Of a DNA stretch of 64,000 nucleotides, positions 17,545 to 27,104 are shown in pieces (the first letter of the stretch is position 1; every line of letters begins with the position of its first letter). Source of the DNA: Ancylomarina euxina (GTDB lineage: Bacteria; Bacteroidota; Bacteroidia; Bacteroidales; Marinifilaceae). The notes under the pieces were generated by a model. That model did no database searches. It saw only the letters and a list, made by a program, of their open reading frames with translations, and was not told the DNA's origin. A program made the position numbers and the translations under genes. The stretch is from NCBI RefSeq assembly GCF_003863355.1, contig NZ_QQWG01000006.1:1-64000 (forward strand). Direction: 5' to 3'.

Positions 17545-18189
17545 ATGAATTCGCATAAAGTAATTAGCATTAGAAACCTGACTCCATCGACCTATGTCAT
17601 TCGTATGGAAAAGAAGGATTTCACCTTTAAGACAGGACAGTATATCACATTGGGTTTTAGTGGTAGTATCGACCGTAGAGAATATTCAATATACAGTGCA
17701 GAACAAGACGATTATTTAGAAGTCTTAATTAAAGAAGTTGAAGATGGTTTGCTTTCAAAAAAATTAAAAAAGTGCAAGCCAGGTGACGTATTGGATGTGG
17801 ATGGCGCTTTTGGTCATTTTTCATTGAAAGAAGATGAAATAAAGAATAAGAAATTCATGTTTATCAGTACCGGTACGGGTATTTCTCCAATCCATAGTTT
17901 TATACACACCCACCCTGAAATGGATTACACTCTTTTACATGGCATTCGTCACAAAAATGAAGCCTATGAGAGTGAGTCGTATGATCCAAATCGATACATT
18001 TTATGTACTTCAGGTGAAAACACAGGTGATTTTAACGGTCGTGTAACAGAATATCTTCTAAAAAATCCGGTATCACCTGATACAATCTGTTATCTTTGCG
18101 GCAATTGTCACATGATTTACGAGGCTTATGATATTCTTGAGAAACAAGGTATCAAGCTAGGGCCTATTCACACCGAAGTTTATTTTTAA
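17545..18189 (+). CDS. Ferredoxin/flavodoxin-NADP+ reductase-type FAD oxidoreductase
   Basis: A 214-aa flavoprotein of the ferredoxin-NADP+ reductase superfamily. The N-terminal FAD-binding barrel contains GQYITLGF and the flavin-binding RREYSIYS motif. The NAD(P) domain has STGTGISPIHSFI and ends with the usual CGNCHMIYEAYDILEKQGI and a terminal EVYF. There is no 2Fe-2S ferredoxin domain, so it needs a separate electron partner. The short length matches minimal bacterial reductases. It lies upstream of miaB on the same strand. Methylthiotransferases need low-potential electrons, but co-function is only a suggestion, because about 130 bases with a candidate promoter separate them. Confidence 0.85.
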   Translation: MNSHKVISIRNLTPSTYVIRMEKKDFTFKTGQYITLGFSGSIDRREYSIYSAEQDDYLEVLIKEVEDGLLSKKLKKCKPGDVLDVDGAFGHFSLKEDEIKNKKFMFISTGTGISPIHSFIHTHPEMDYTLLHGIRHKNEAYESESYDPNRYILCTSGENTGDFNGRVTEYLLKNPVSPDTICYLCGNCHMIYEAYDILEKQGIKLGPIHTEVYF

Positions 18190-18268
18190 TAAACGAGTGT
18201 GAAAAGCGAAGTCGAGCTTTGTTTAGGCTTTTACTTTCGGAATTAGGATTAGTAAATCGACATATTGA

Positions 18269-18276
18269 TACCTTTG
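18269..18276 (+). promoter_or_regulatory. Candidate -7 box (TACCTTTG) for miaB
   Basis: TACCTTTG matches TAnnTTTG and lies 43 bases before the miaB ATG. No clear -33 TTG was found at the expected spacing. Confidence 0.35.
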
Positions 18277-18319
18277 GGTATCATTACATTAACTAATCAA
18301 CACATCATCGCATCATCTT

Positions 18320-19645
18320 ATGAAATATCATCTAATATCACTGGGTTGTCAAATGAATGCTTCTGATGGGGAGCGCGTTAGAACTGTGATTGAACAAATG
18401 GGTTATACCTGGACTGAAGACGAAAAAGAAGCCAACTTAATCGGTATTCTTGCCTGTTCAGTTCGTCAGAACGCAATAGATAAGGTTTATTCTAAAATTT
18501 CAAAATGGAATAAGTGGAAGAATCATACCAATCTCATCACCTTCGTTTCTGGTTGTGTATTGCCTTCGGATCATGAGAAATTCTTAAAGCTTTTCGATAT
18601 TATCTTTCAGATGAAAGATTTACCGAATCTGCCTGAGATGATCCATCAATATGGTATCACAACACCTAGCGGCATTCAAAATGGATTTGATGCTCAAAAT
18701 GATAATATTTCTGAGTTCTGGAATGTAAAACCTGATTATGCTTCGGATTTTGAAGCTTTTGTACCTATCCAAAATGGCTGCGATAAGTTTTGTTCTTTTT
18801 GTGCTGTTCCCTATACAAGAGGTCGCGAGGTTTCTCGTCCATCGACTGAAATAATTTCAGAAGTTCGTTCTTTGGTTGAAAGAGGTTATAAATCGATCAC
18901 CCTACTTGGGCAAAATGTCAACTCATATGGTTTAGATAAACCAGATACAGAGGTTATCTTCCCAGAATTACTTCGTCAGGTTGGCGAACTTGGAAACGAA
19001 ATTGGAACTGAATTCTGGCTATACTTTACCTCACCTCACCCACGTGATATGTCGGATGAAGTGATTGAAGTTATCGCACAATATAAATGCCTGGCCAAGC
19101 AAATTCACTTGCCTCTTCAATCGGGCGACGACAAGCTTTTAATTGCCATGAATCGTAAGCATGGCCTTGAAAAGTACCGTCAATCGGTTTCAACTATTAG
19201 ACGGTTAATTCCAGAAGCAACCTTGTTTACTGATATAATTGTTGGTTTTACGGGTGAGAGCGATGAACAATTCAATGCAACTCGTGCAGCTATGAAGGAA
19301 TTCGACTTTAATATGGCCTATATTGCCAAATATTCACCACGACCGGGAGCTTTGAGTCATCGTTGGTTCGATTCTGTTTCCCTAGATATAAAGAAAGAAC
19401 GTCACCAAATACTTACTCAGGACTTAAAACTTACTTCGAGAAGCTATAATGATAGTATGATCGGTAAAACATTCAGAGTATTGGTAAGAGGGGCTGCAAA
19501 ACACGATGGCTATCTTGCTGGTTTGACAGAAGGAAAAATTAACGTTCGTTTTCTGTCTGAGAACACAGATTTAATCGGACAAATTGTAGACGTCAAAATT
19601 AAATCAGCCACGGCTTTCTCTGTTGAAGGAGATCTTTTATATTAA
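18320..19645 (+). CDS. miaB: MiaB-family tRNA methylthiotransferase (ms2i6A37)
   Basis: Radical-SAM enzyme that adds a methylthio group to C2 of i6A37 in tRNA. The N-terminal domain holds the auxiliary-cluster cysteines (SLGCQMN, ILACSVRQ, SGCVLP). GCQMN is the MiaB signature, versus GCRLN in MtaB and GCPKN in RimO. The radical-SAM cluster motif is CDKFCSFC (C154, C158, C161). A C-terminal TRAM domain follows from about residue 375. The 441-aa length fits. The sequence is somewhat divergent for Bacteroidota (CSVRQNAIDKVYSKI resembles a MiaB variant common in other phyla), so the genome may hold a second, canonical miaB. It is directly followed by mtaB. Confidence 0.8.
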   Translation: MKYHLISLGCQMNASDGERVRTVIEQMGYTWTEDEKEANLIGILACSVRQNAIDKVYSKISKWNKWKNHTNLITFVSGCVLPSDHEKFLKLFDIIFQMKDLPNLPEMIHQYGITTPSGIQNGFDAQNDNISEFWNVKPDYASDFEAFVPIQNGCDKFCSFCAVPYTRGREVSRPSTEIISEVRSLVERGYKSITLLGQNVNSYGLDKPDTEVIFPELLRQVGELGNEIGTEFWLYFTSPHPRDMSDEVIEVIAQYKCLAKQIHLPLQSGDDKLLIAMNRKHGLEKYRQSVSTIRRLIPEATLFTDIIVGFTGESDEQFNATRAAMKEFDFNMAYIAKYSPRPGALSHRWFDSVSLDIKKERHQILTQDLKLTSRSYNDSMIGKTFRVLVRGAAKHDGYLAGLTEGKINVRFLSENTDLIGQIVDVKIKSATAFSVEGDLLY

Positions 19646-19696
19646 AAAATGAATACCTGTGCACTAGAAATAATAGTGCTTACAATATAATTTACA

Positions 19697-20977
19697 ATGA
19701 AAACAATTGCCTTTAAAACATTAGGTTGCCGTCTGAATCAGTACGAAACAGATGCTTTAGCTTCTACCTTTCAAAATAACGATTACAAATTGGTCGATTT
19801 TGATACTGAAGCTGATATCTATGTGATCAACTCTTGCACCGTTACTCACCAGAGCGATCACAAATCACGTCACTTCATCAGCCAGGCTAATCGTCGAAAT
19901 AAAGATTCTGTGTTGGTCGTGACGGGTTGTATGGCTAATAATGCTAAGGAGGAATTAGAGAATAGAGATGAAATCAACTATGTTCTTGAAAATGATAACA
20001 AGTCAGCCTTATTTTCATTGGTTGAAGCACATTTTAAGGGGGAATTAAAACACCCATCTCAACTTGACAAAGATCTTTTTGCATACGGTGCCACTGAAAA
20101 AGGCTTTCATACACGTAGTATGATTAAAATTCAAGATGGTTGCGATAACTTCTGTACGTTCTGTATCATTCCATCGGTTCGAGGGCGTGCTAAAAGTCGC
20201 TCTTTTGAAGCCATTCTTGATAATGTTAGATCCGTAGTTGATAATGGAGCTAAAGAGGTTGTAATCACTGGCGTAAATATCGGTCGTTATGAATTTGAGC
20301 ATTATAAATTCGACGACCTGATTGAAGCGATTCTGAACCTAGATGGTGATTTCAGACTACGTATATCATCTCTGGAGCCTGATGGCTTTGGAGATAAGTT
20401 TCTGGGCTTGTTGTCACATCCTAAAATGACGCCTCACCTTCACCTTTGCTTACAATCGGGTTCTGATGAGGTTCTTTTGAGAATGCGTCGTATGTATAAT
20501 ATTAAGACTTTTAAAAATACAGTTGAGAAGGTTAGAACTATTCGACCTGATTTTAATTTCACTACGGATATTATTATCGGATTTCCTGACGAAAGCGAAA
20601 CTGCTTTCACAGATAGTTGTGATATGATTAAGGATATGGAATTTGGCCATGTACACGCTTTTAAATACTCTATTCGAAAAGGGACACGTGCTGAGAGAAT
20701 GGAAAATCAGGTTCCCGAAAAAGTGAAAACTGAACGTAGCGAAGTCTTAAGAGGTATAGCGGAAGAAAGTAAACTTAAATATCGCAGTCAATTTATTGGT
20801 CAAACGCAGCGTGTTCTGGTTGAAACAATCAATGGGAATACGGCTAAAGGATATGGCGAACATTATATCCCCGTACAGTTTGAGGCTGAAGACTTAAAGG
20901 AAAACACATTCTATAATGTTAGTATAAAGGCAATTGTTGAAGAAAAGGATGGCTTATTGCTGGGTGAGTTAATCTAA
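19697..20977 (+). CDS. mtaB: tRNA t6A37 methylthiotransferase MtaB
   Basis: Radical-SAM enzyme converting t6A37 to ms2t6A37 in tRNAs decoding ANN codons. TLGCRLNQYETDA at the N-terminus is the MtaB hallmark. Further auxiliary cysteines are seen in INSCTVT and TGCMA, and CDNFCTFCIIP (C149, C153, C156) binds the radical-SAM cluster. PSVRGRAKSR and LCLQSGSD are conserved family stretches, and a TRAM domain ends the 426-aa protein. It starts 51 bases after miaB and is probably co-transcribed, which places both position-37 methylthio modifications under shared control. Confidence 0.9.
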   Translation: MKTIAFKTLGCRLNQYETDALASTFQNNDYKLVDFDTEADIYVINSCTVTHQSDHKSRHFISQANRRNKDSVLVVTGCMANNAKEELENRDEINYVLENDNKSALFSLVEAHFKGELKHPSQLDKDLFAYGATEKGFHTRSMIKIQDGCDNFCTFCIIPSVRGRAKSRSFEAILDNVRSVVDNGAKEVVITGVNIGRYEFEHYKFDDLIEAILNLDGDFRLRISSLEPDGFGDKFLGLLSHPKMTPHLHLCLQSGSDEVLLRMRRMYNIKTFKNTVEKVRTIRPDFNFTTDIIIGFPDESETAFTDSCDMIKDMEFGHVHAFKYSIRKGTRAERMENQVPEKVKTERSEVLRGIAEESKLKYRSQFIGQTQRVLVETINGNTAKGYGEHYIPVQFEAEDLKENTFYNVSIKAIVEEKDGLLLGELI

Positions 20978-21004
20978 CTTTCCTGGCAATATCCCTTGGG
21001 GAAT

Positions 21005-21382
21005 CTATTTAGCTGCGTGAAAAACAACGGAATCTAAAGCTACGATTTTATTATCTTTTAGAACTTTAATTCGCACACAGAGTTCTTCTGTACTTCTGGC
21101 ATTCATTCTGTATTCTGAAAGTGCGATAATTGTTCCTTTTAGAGCTAATAATTTACCTTTCTGTAAAGTCTTTTTATTTTTAATACGGCTATGGCTATGC
21201 ATTTCCAATTCGTAATTTAGAAATACATTTTCTTGGCTAGCATTCTCAATCTTAGCTCGTACTGAAAGTAAACTCAGCTCACCTTCGATCTCTATCCAAG
21301 CTTTTATCTTGTCTTGTTTAGGAGCAGAATCTCCACCAAGAACACTAATAAACTGGAATAATATGAGTAGCCTAAAAATCAT
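21005..21382 (-). CDS. Secreted CsgH-like protein (orphan)
   Basis: A 125-aa protein with a signal peptide (about residues 1-18, ending SVLGG). The mature part is beta-rich and follows the CsgH pattern I remember: an N-terminal strand pair, NYELEMHSHSRIKNKKTLQK matching the 'yeL-v-hs-sG-s-Q-G' core, then a serine/asparagine strand (LSEYRMNA) and a final VRIKVLKDNKIVALDS hairpin. CsgH is a curli secretion chaperone. No other curli genes (csgA, B, E, F, G) are in the window, so the gene stands alone between mtaB (convergent) and cdaA. Family assignment is tentative. Confidence 0.55.
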   Translation of the reverse strand: MIFRLLILFQFISVLGGDSAPKQDKIKAWIEIEGELSLLSVRAKIENASQENVFLNYELEMHSHSRIKNKKTLQKGKLLALKGTIIALSEYRMNARSTEELCVRIKVLKDNKIVALDSVVFHAAK

Positions 21383-21558
21383 TGACCCTAGTTAAGTAAG
21401 AGATTAATATAAAATTAAAAAAGATTGACATAAAAATTACTATATCTGCTATATATATGTCAACAATTCAAATCTATTAGTCAATAATTATATTATTAGA
21501 CAGGAATTAAGACTGATTTGTCAAAGCTTACTTAAAGTAGGCTACAAATAAGTTCTCA

Positions 21559-22350
21559 TTAAGAAATAAAGCTCGAGTAATCCGCATTCAGGAAACGACG
21601 CAATTCTTCGGTGCTAATTCTCACCTTGATCTTCCCTCTCATAACATAGGAGATATTTCCAGTTTCTTCGGAAACAATAATCACATGAGCGTCGGTTATT
21701 TGGCTAATTCCTATACCCGATCGATGGCGCAAACCAAGACTTCCTGGGATATTAGGATTATCTGAAACGGGTAAAATACATCTTGCAGCAAGTATACGAT
21801 TATTATCCAAAATTAAGGCACCATCATGCAAAGGGGAGTTCTTAAAAAATATAGACTCTAATAAACTGGAAGATATGCGTGCTTTAATAATTTGTCCTGT
21901 TTCTGCAAAGCTTAATAAGTCGGTACGTTTTGTAATAACAATAAGTGCTCCCGTTTTTGATTTGGACATACTCTCACAAGATTCGATAATGGCTTTAATT
22001 TCCTTATCCTTAATAGATTTTTCATCTACAGTAAGCCATTTTTCGAAAGAAAATTTATGACTAAAATTATATCGAGACCCTACATGAAGTAGAAACTTAC
22101 GAACCTCTTGCTGAAACACAATAATCAAAGCAATAACCCCAACACCAATAAACTGCCCCAGAATACTACTAAGTAGCTCCATATTCAATGCCTTTACAAA
22201 CAACCACATCAAATAGAATAGAAAAAGACCAACAAAGATATTGATAGCAACAGTTCCCCTTATCAGTAAGTATATCTGATAAAGTAAAAATGCAACCAAG
22301 AGTATATCCAGAACATCAAAGAAGCTTAGTGTTATAAAAGCTAGGGTCAT
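21559..22350 (-). CDS. cdaA: Membrane diadenylate cyclase CdaA (c-di-AMP synthase)
   Basis: Makes the second messenger cyclic di-AMP from two ATP. Three hydrophobic segments occupy about residues 10-80, then the DAC (DisA_N) domain carries the catalytic DGA (176-178, in SPLHDGALIL) and RHR (208-210, in LGLRHRSGIG) motifs. At 263 aa it matches CdaA and not the longer DNA-scanning DisA. It lies 114 bases downstream of folP on the same strand, a pairing common in Bacteroidota. c-di-AMP usually controls potassium and osmolyte homeostasis. No CdaR-type regulator gene follows here. Confidence 0.93.
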   Translation of the reverse strand: MTLAFITLSFFDVLDILLVAFLLYQIYLLIRGTVAINIFVGLFLFYLMWLFVKALNMELLSSILGQFIGVGVIALIIVFQQEVRKFLLHVGSRYNFSHKFSFEKWLTVDEKSIKDKEIKAIIESCESMSKSKTGALIVITKRTDLLSFAETGQIIKARISSSLLESIFFKNSPLHDGALILDNNRILAARCILPVSDNPNIPGSLGLRHRSGIGISQITDAHVIIVSEETGNISYVMRGKIKVRISTEELRRFLNADYSSFIS

Positions 22351-22464
22351 ATATAAAGTATTAGGCCAATTATGGCTCGAGAGTAATAAATGTGCACCGG
22401 CAATAATGCCTTCTTAACAAAAGTAAAAATTTATAATAGATATTCACTTACCTGAAAAGCTCAA

Positions 22465-23334
22465 TTATTGAATCTGCAATTTATTATAGAGTTTTACGCA
22501 TTCTACAGCCTCTTTCACATCATGAACCCGAAGAATGTGTGCACCACCCATCAAAGCCACCATATTTAATGCACTTGTGCCGTTTAAGCTATCCTTAGCT
22601 TCACCACCTAGCAATTTATAAATCATAGATTTGCGTGAAATGCCAATCAACAATGGCAACCCTAATGATTTAAAATTCTTCAACTGAGACATTATTTCGT
22701 AATTATGCTCCAGAGTTTTACCAAATCCAAACCCCGGATCAATGATGATATCCTTCGCTCCAAGATCATTCAAGCGATTCACTCTTTCTTTAAAGAATTG
22801 TAGGATTTCTTCCATTAAATCCTCATAAACGGCTTGAGTTTGCATGGTTTGTGGAGTTCCTTTTATATGCATCATGATATAGGGAATCTTTAGCTCAGCA
22901 ACCGTTTCAAACATTTTATCGTCCAGAGTTCCTCCTGAGATATCATTCACTATACATGCCCCAAACTCACCAACAACTCTTCGAACCAGTTCCGAACGGA
23001 AAGTATCAATAGATATAATCGTTTCAGGTAATTCTCTTCGGATACATGCTAAAGCGGGTTGCATTCTTCTCCACTCCTCTTCTACATCAATATCTTCGGC
23101 TCCCGGACGCGTTGAATAAGCACCCAAATCGATCATATCAGCACCTTCAGTTACAATTTGTTTGGCACGTTTAAGAATTGAATCTGTATCGATATATTGT
23201 CCGCCATCAAAAAATGAATCTGGGGTTAAATTCAAAATCCCCATAACCAAAGGTTTATCAAAAGATATTGAATTCTTACCACACATAATTGATTCGATCT
23301 TCTGATTTGAAGAATTTGTTTTATATTTTTGCAT
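22465..23334 (-). CDS. folP: Dihydropteroate synthase
   Basis: Folate pathway enzyme joining p-aminobenzoate to the pterin pyrophosphate, the target of sulfonamides. The TIM-barrel protein (289 aa) shows the family motifs MGILNLTPDSFFDGG, DLGAYSTRPGA, IVNDISGG, IIDPGFGFGKT and a C-terminal LRVHDV. The N-terminal extension of about 28 residues before the first strand is slightly long but common in the phylum. It is followed by cdaA and is divergent from the DUF1599 gene. Confidence 0.95.
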   Translation of the reverse strand: MQKYKTNSSNQKIESIMCGKNSISFDKPLVMGILNLTPDSFFDGGQYIDTDSILKRAKQIVTEGADMIDLGAYSTRPGAEDIDVEEEWRRMQPALACIRRELPETIISIDTFRSELVRRVVGEFGACIVNDISGGTLDDKMFETVAELKIPYIMMHIKGTPQTMQTQAVYEDLMEEILQFFKERVNRLNDLGAKDIIIDPGFGFGKTLEHNYEIMSQLKNFKSLGLPLLIGISRKSMIYKLLGGEAKDSLNGTSALNMVALMGGAHILRVHDVKEAVECVKLYNKLQIQ

Positions 23335-23477
23335 GTGATGAATATTTTCGTTCTAAAAACTGAACAAAAATATAAGAAAATTGTCAAAGCTCTCGACTTG
23401 AGTTGAGATAAGACTGTTTTTATTATTCATTGAATAATCGATAGACTGAGTTATTACACTTTTAGCCTCACAATAGG

Positions 23478-24047
23478 ATGACCACAATAGAACAAATTCA
23501 AAAATCAAGCATGACGACTAACGAGCAATACGATCGCATTATCAAGATTTGTACAGATATCTACAGCAAGAAAATGAAAGATTACGGTACAGCTTGGCGT
23601 ATCTTACGTCCAACTTCTCTTACAGATCAAATTTATATCAAAGCACAGCGTATTCGTAGTATCGAGGAAAAAGGCATGAGTAAAATTGAGGACGATATTC
23701 GTTCTGAGTTTATTGGCATTGTGAACTATGCTATCATGGGAATCATTCAATTGGAGCTGGGAACTTCTGAAGAGGCATTAGCTGAAGATAAAGCTCTGGA
23801 ACTTTACAGCAAATACTTTCAGGAAGCAAAAGATTTGATGGAGAAAAAAAACCACGATTACGATGAAGCCTGGAGAAGTATGAGAATTTCATCTTATACC
23901 GATCTGATCCTGATGAAGATTAATCGCACCAAACAAATTGAAGATAATCTTGGGAAAACTATTATTTCAGAAGGTATCGATGCCAATTACTTCGATATGA
24001 TTAACTATTCTGTATTTGGCTTAATCAAATTAGAATTCGGAGAATAA
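23478..24047 (+). CDS. DUF1599 protein with two homologous repeats
   Basis: A 189-aa cytosolic protein of unknown function, typical of Bacteroidota. Two halves are visibly homologous: KKMKDYGTAWRILRPTSLTD (about residues 31-50) matches KKNHDYDEAWRSMRISSYTD (about 121-140), and each is followed by an R/K-rich helix and a final (V/M)INY-(A/S)-x-(M/F)G-(I/L)I-(Q/K)LE(L/F)G element. An internal duplication or a fused homodimer is therefore clear from sequence. It heads a plus-strand group with the DoxX-like gene and tpiA. The DY-x-AW motif could form a ligand pocket, but no activity is known to me. Confidence 0.85.
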   Translation: MTTIEQIQKSSMTTNEQYDRIIKICTDIYSKKMKDYGTAWRILRPTSLTDQIYIKAQRIRSIEEKGMSKIEDDIRSEFIGIVNYAIMGIIQLELGTSEEALAEDKALELYSKYFQEAKDLMEKKNHDYDEAWRSMRISSYTDLILMKINRTKQIEDNLGKTIISEGIDANYFDMINYSVFGLIKLEFGE

Positions 24048-24093
24048 GCAAATAAACTTTAGCATTTAACCCACTACCAATATTTACTTTAGC

Positions 24094-25338
24094 ATGAAGC
24101 TTCTAAGAACTATAAGCCGCTTTTTAGTCGGATTCCTCTTTATCTTTTCAGGATTTGTTAAAGCCATTGACCCCATGGGATCAACCTTTAAATTCAAGGA
24201 TTACTTTATGGCTTTTGGGATGGATTCATTGGCTGGCTTAGCCTTATTTATGGCTGTTGTTCTTGCTGCGCTTGAATTTTGTGTGGGAATGCTTATCCTC
24301 TTTAATGTGCATAAAAAGAGTGCTTCCTGGTTAGCCTTGCTTTTCATGTTATTCTTTACCCCTCTTACGTTGGTATTGGCTCTAACTAATCCAGTAACTG
24401 ATTGTGGTTGTTTTGGTGATGCATTGATATTGACTAATTGGGAAACTTTCGGAAAAAACATCATTATTTTAGCTTTAACCCTTGTCGTGTTCTTTACTCG
24501 CAATTTAGAAAAAGACAATAATTCTAAGATAACGCATAATATAACACTTGCTTTCTCATTAGCAATTGCGTTGGGAATTTCTTATTATTCATACCGCCAT
24601 TTACCCTTCATCGATTTTAGACCTTATCATATTGGAGCCAATATTCAAGATGGTATGATCATACCAGATGGAGCTCCTGCTGACGAATATAAGTCACTAT
24701 TTAAATATGAGAAAGATGGTGTAATTAAAGAATTCGATGAAAGCAATTACCCTTGGCAAGATTCTACCTGGGTCTATGTTGATGTTGAGCAAATCAAGAT
24801 TAAAGATGGCTATAAAGCGCCAATACACGATTTTTCTATCTCCAACGAAGTCGTCGGTGATATTACAAATCAAGTTTTAAACGATGCGTCGTACACCTTT
24901 TTATTAGTGAGTCGTCATTTAAATGAGATCAATCTTGATAACCAAAAACAGATTAATGAATTGGCATCATGGGCAGACAATCAAGCCTATCATTTTATAT
25001 GCTTGACAGCCTCTAATGATGATGAAATAAGAGCTTTCAAAGAAAAGCATCGTTCTACCTATGAGTTCTATGCCACTGATGAAATTCAGCTCAAAACCAT
25101 GATTCGTTCTAACCCAGGCCTCCTACTCATCCAAAATGGAACGATTTTAAACAAATGGCATTGGAGAGATATACCCAAAACAACAGAAATAAAGGCTAAT
25201 TTAGCAGCCTATTCAATAACACAACATCAAACACTAACTAATAGATTAGTTATTTTAAGTATTACAACAACTTTATTGCTTTTAATCGGATGCTTCCTTA
25301 TGCTTAAATTCCGATTTTTAGCTGTAAAAAACAGATGA
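24094..25338 (+). CDS. BT_3928-family membrane protein (DoxX/MauE-like, thioredoxin-like tail)
   Basis: A 414-aa inner-membrane protein. The N-terminal four-helix DoxX/MauE-like region (about residues 5-145) contains the characteristic DCGCFGDAL loop near residue 107. A fifth segment lies near 150-165, and a C-terminal transmembrane helix near 385-405. Between them an extracytoplasmic domain resembles a thioredoxin fold that lacks a CxxC motif. MauE/DoxX proteins are linked to respiratory or disulfide chemistry, but the role in Bacteroidota is not established. Its stop overlaps the tpiA leader (TGA within ATGA at 25335), so translation of the two is probably coupled. Confidence 0.8.
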   Translation: MKLLRTISRFLVGFLFIFSGFVKAIDPMGSTFKFKDYFMAFGMDSLAGLALFMAVVLAALEFCVGMLILFNVHKKSASWLALLFMLFFTPLTLVLALTNPVTDCGCFGDALILTNWETFGKNIIILALTLVVFFTRNLEKDNNSKITHNITLAFSLAIALGISYYSYRHLPFIDFRPYHIGANIQDGMIIPDGAPADEYKSLFKYEKDGVIKEFDESNYPWQDSTWVYVDVEQIKIKDGYKAPIHDFSISNEVVGDITNQVLNDASYTFLLVSRHLNEINLDNQKQINELASWADNQAYHFICLTASNDDEIRAFKEKHRSTYEFYATDEIQLKTMIRSNPGLLLIQNGTILNKWHWRDIPKTTEIKANLAAYSITQHQTLTNRLVILSITTTLLLLIGCFLMLKFRFLAVKNR

Positions 25339-25343
25339 CAGTT

Positions 25344-26102
25344 ATGAGAAAAAAAATTGTTGCAGGAAACTGGAAAATGAACAACAGCCTTCAAGAAGGT
25401 ATCGAATTAGCAAAAGAAATTAATGGTCTAGTTGAGTCTACCGATATCAAAGATGTTGAGGTTATCATTGGTGCACCTTTCGTTCACCTTACAGAGCTTA
25501 ACAAAGCCATTACCAGCAATAAAATTCGTATTTCGGCTCAGAACTGTGCCGATGAGAAAAGCGGTGCTTACACAGGTGAGATCTCAGCTTCAATGATTGA
25601 GTCTACTGGCACTCAATGTGTTATTTTAGGTCATTCAGAGCGTAGAAGTTACTATGGTGAGACAAATGAAATTTTGGTTAAGAAAACGAACCTTTGTCTT
25701 GAAAACAAATTGACACCAATCTTCTGTATTGGTGAAGTTTTGGAAGAGCGCGAAAGCGGAAAACATTTTGATGTCGTTAAATCTCAAATTGCGGAAGGCT
25801 TATTCCACCTTTCTGCTGAAGATTTCGGAAAAGTTATTTTGGCTTACGAGCCAGTTTGGGCTATTGGAACAGGTGTAACAGCATCTGCTGACCAAGCTCA
25901 AGAAATGCACGCATTCATACGTAAAACTCTTGTTGAGAAATATGGTGAAGCAGTTGCTCAGGATTGTTCAATTCTTTACGGTGGAAGCTGTAAACCATCA
26001 AATGCAAACGAGCTATTCAGCAACGAAGACGTTGACGGTGGTCTTATTGGTGGTGCTTCGCTTGTTGCTGAAGATTTCATGGGTATTATTACTGCCTTTT
26101 AA
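25344..26102 (+). CDS. tpiA: Triose-phosphate isomerase
   Basis: Glycolytic enzyme interconverting dihydroxyacetone phosphate and glyceraldehyde-3-phosphate. Canonical motifs are present: VAGNWKMN (catalytic Lys), LGHSERR (catalytic His), [11 protein letters not shown] (catalytic Glu and the mobile loop) and YGGSCKP in the phosphate-binding region. The ATG at 25344 begins [13 protein letters not shown]. Another ATG at 25335 overlaps the stop of the preceding gene and would add three residues, so either is possible. A strong terminator follows. Confidence 0.97.
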   Translation: MRKKIVAGNWKMNNSLQEGIELAKEINGLVESTDIKDVEVIIGAPFVHLTELNKAITSNKIRISAQNCADEKSGAYTGEISASMIESTGTQCVILGHSERRSYYGETNEILVKKTNLCLENKLTPIFCIGEVLEERESGKHFDVVKSQIAEGLFHLSAEDFGKVILAYEPVWAIGTGVTASADQAQEMHAFIRKTLVEKYGEAVAQDCSILYGGSCKPSNANELFSNEDVDGGLIGGASLVAEDFMGIITAF

Positions 26103-26124
26103 TCCGATAAAAACAGAAAAAACT

Positions 26125-26160
26125 AAAAAGTCGAGAAACGCTATGTTTCTCGACTTTTTT
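26125..26160. terminator. Strong bidirectional terminator after tpiA
   Basis: The perfect 15-bp stem AAAAAGTCGAGAAAC / GTTTCTCGACTTTTT has a five-base loop and a T-tract on each strand. It serves tpiA and probably the convergent DUF2007-like gene. Confidence 0.9.
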
Positions 26161-26187
26161 ATATCTATTAAGGGATGATAACACCAA

Positions 26188-26415
26188 CTATTCTTTCAAA
26201 CCTTCAATACACTTAAAAGCTTTTTCAGCATCATCGGCATCTACAATAAGTTCGGCAACATCAGGAGATACATCTATAAAACCAGCGTGAATTCCAGTCT
26301 GAAAATCATCCTTTACAAAAGAAAGAACATCTATTTCCTCCAATCTCTCTTTGAAATAATTAACCTCAATTAAAGATCCCTTATATACGCAAACACTTTG
26401 TTTTCCTTCAGTCAT
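26188..26415 (-). CDS. DUF2007-like small protein
   Basis: A 75-aa cytosolic protein with a ferredoxin-like pattern: CVYKGSLIEVNYFKERLEE (strand-helix), a second strand pair, and VSPDVAELIVDADDAEKAFK. This matches the DUF2007 'putative signal-transducing protein' family, in which 'G-s-x-xEa-xxkxxLE' begins the domain. Function is unknown. It is monocistronic, convergent with tpiA. Confidence 0.75.
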   Translation of the reverse strand: MTEGKQSVCVYKGSLIEVNYFKERLEEIDVLSFVKDDFQTGIHAGFIDVSPDVAELIVDADDAEKAFKCIEGLKE

Positions 26416-26525
26416 AATATATCAATTTTATAGGGTGAGACTACTGTTTCTATTAAAGATAAAATTTATTTACTTAATATCAAATAGCATGGATATTATA
26501 TCTAGTTAAACATCATTTAAAACAC

Positions 26526-27104
26526 TTACAAGTAGTATCGCATAATCGGTCTTTTTTCTGACACACTATCAACTTTGACAAATCCCACCGCTTCGTAGGC
26601 CTTCTCAATACCTGACCATGCAAAGGCATCAGGGTATTTGCTAAAATCTGAATTACATTGATGTGATTCAAGCACTTTAGCTCCCTTAGTCCTACAATAG
26701 GCTATGAGATGCTTTAATAAAGCTCTTTTGACACCTCTTCTTCTCCAGCCTCTACGAACAAATAAGCATGATACGATCCAGGTCTGCTCATCAATTAATA
26801 GCGATTCATGAGATTTTGGTAGTCTTGGAAAATCCTCCCGATTTCCCAAAGAACACCAGCCTACAGGTTCATTATTATTATAAGCTAGAATACCTGGAAT
26901 TTTTCCGGATTCAACCAGTGCTTTCATTGCTAGACGATTGCCCTCTCCTCTGCCTACCTCAAATTCATCGGCCTGCAATCGACACTGCATACACCAACAT
27001 CCTTCACAAGCCCCTTTTTCACCAAAAAGATATTCAAAGTCACCAAAATTTGACGTATTTAAAGGCTGAAAGCTGAGATTATTATCTTGATTAGCTTTGT
27101 CCAT
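26526..27104 (-). CDS. GNAT-family N-acetyltransferase with N-terminal CxxC-type cluster
   Basis: A 192-aa product from the ATG at 27104. The longer in-frame start at 27125 is a TTG and adds a low-complexity KTKTKI stretch, so it was rejected. The CoA-binding loop is RRGWRRRGVKRALL. An N-terminal stretch GACEGCWCMQCRL has four closely spaced cysteines. I remember this motif from a subgroup of GNAT proteins, where it may bind metal. The C-terminus has a usual AYEAVGFVKVD element. Substrate unknown. Confidence 0.85.
   Translation of the reverse strand: MDKANQDNNLSFQPLNTSNFGDFEYLFGEKGACEGCWCMQCRLQADEFEVGRGEGNRLAMKALVESGKIPGILAYNNNEPVGWCSLGNREDFPRLPKSHESLLIDEQTWIVSCLFVRRGWRRRGVKRALLKHLIAYCRTKGAKVLESHQCNSDFSKYPDAFAWSGIEKAYEAVGFVKVDSVSEKRPIMRYYL

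Noticed and set aside
19650-19685. Weak hairpin (GCACT/AGTGC) between miaB and mtaB
   Set aside because: Five-base stem without a T-tract. More likely chance than a terminator or attenuator.
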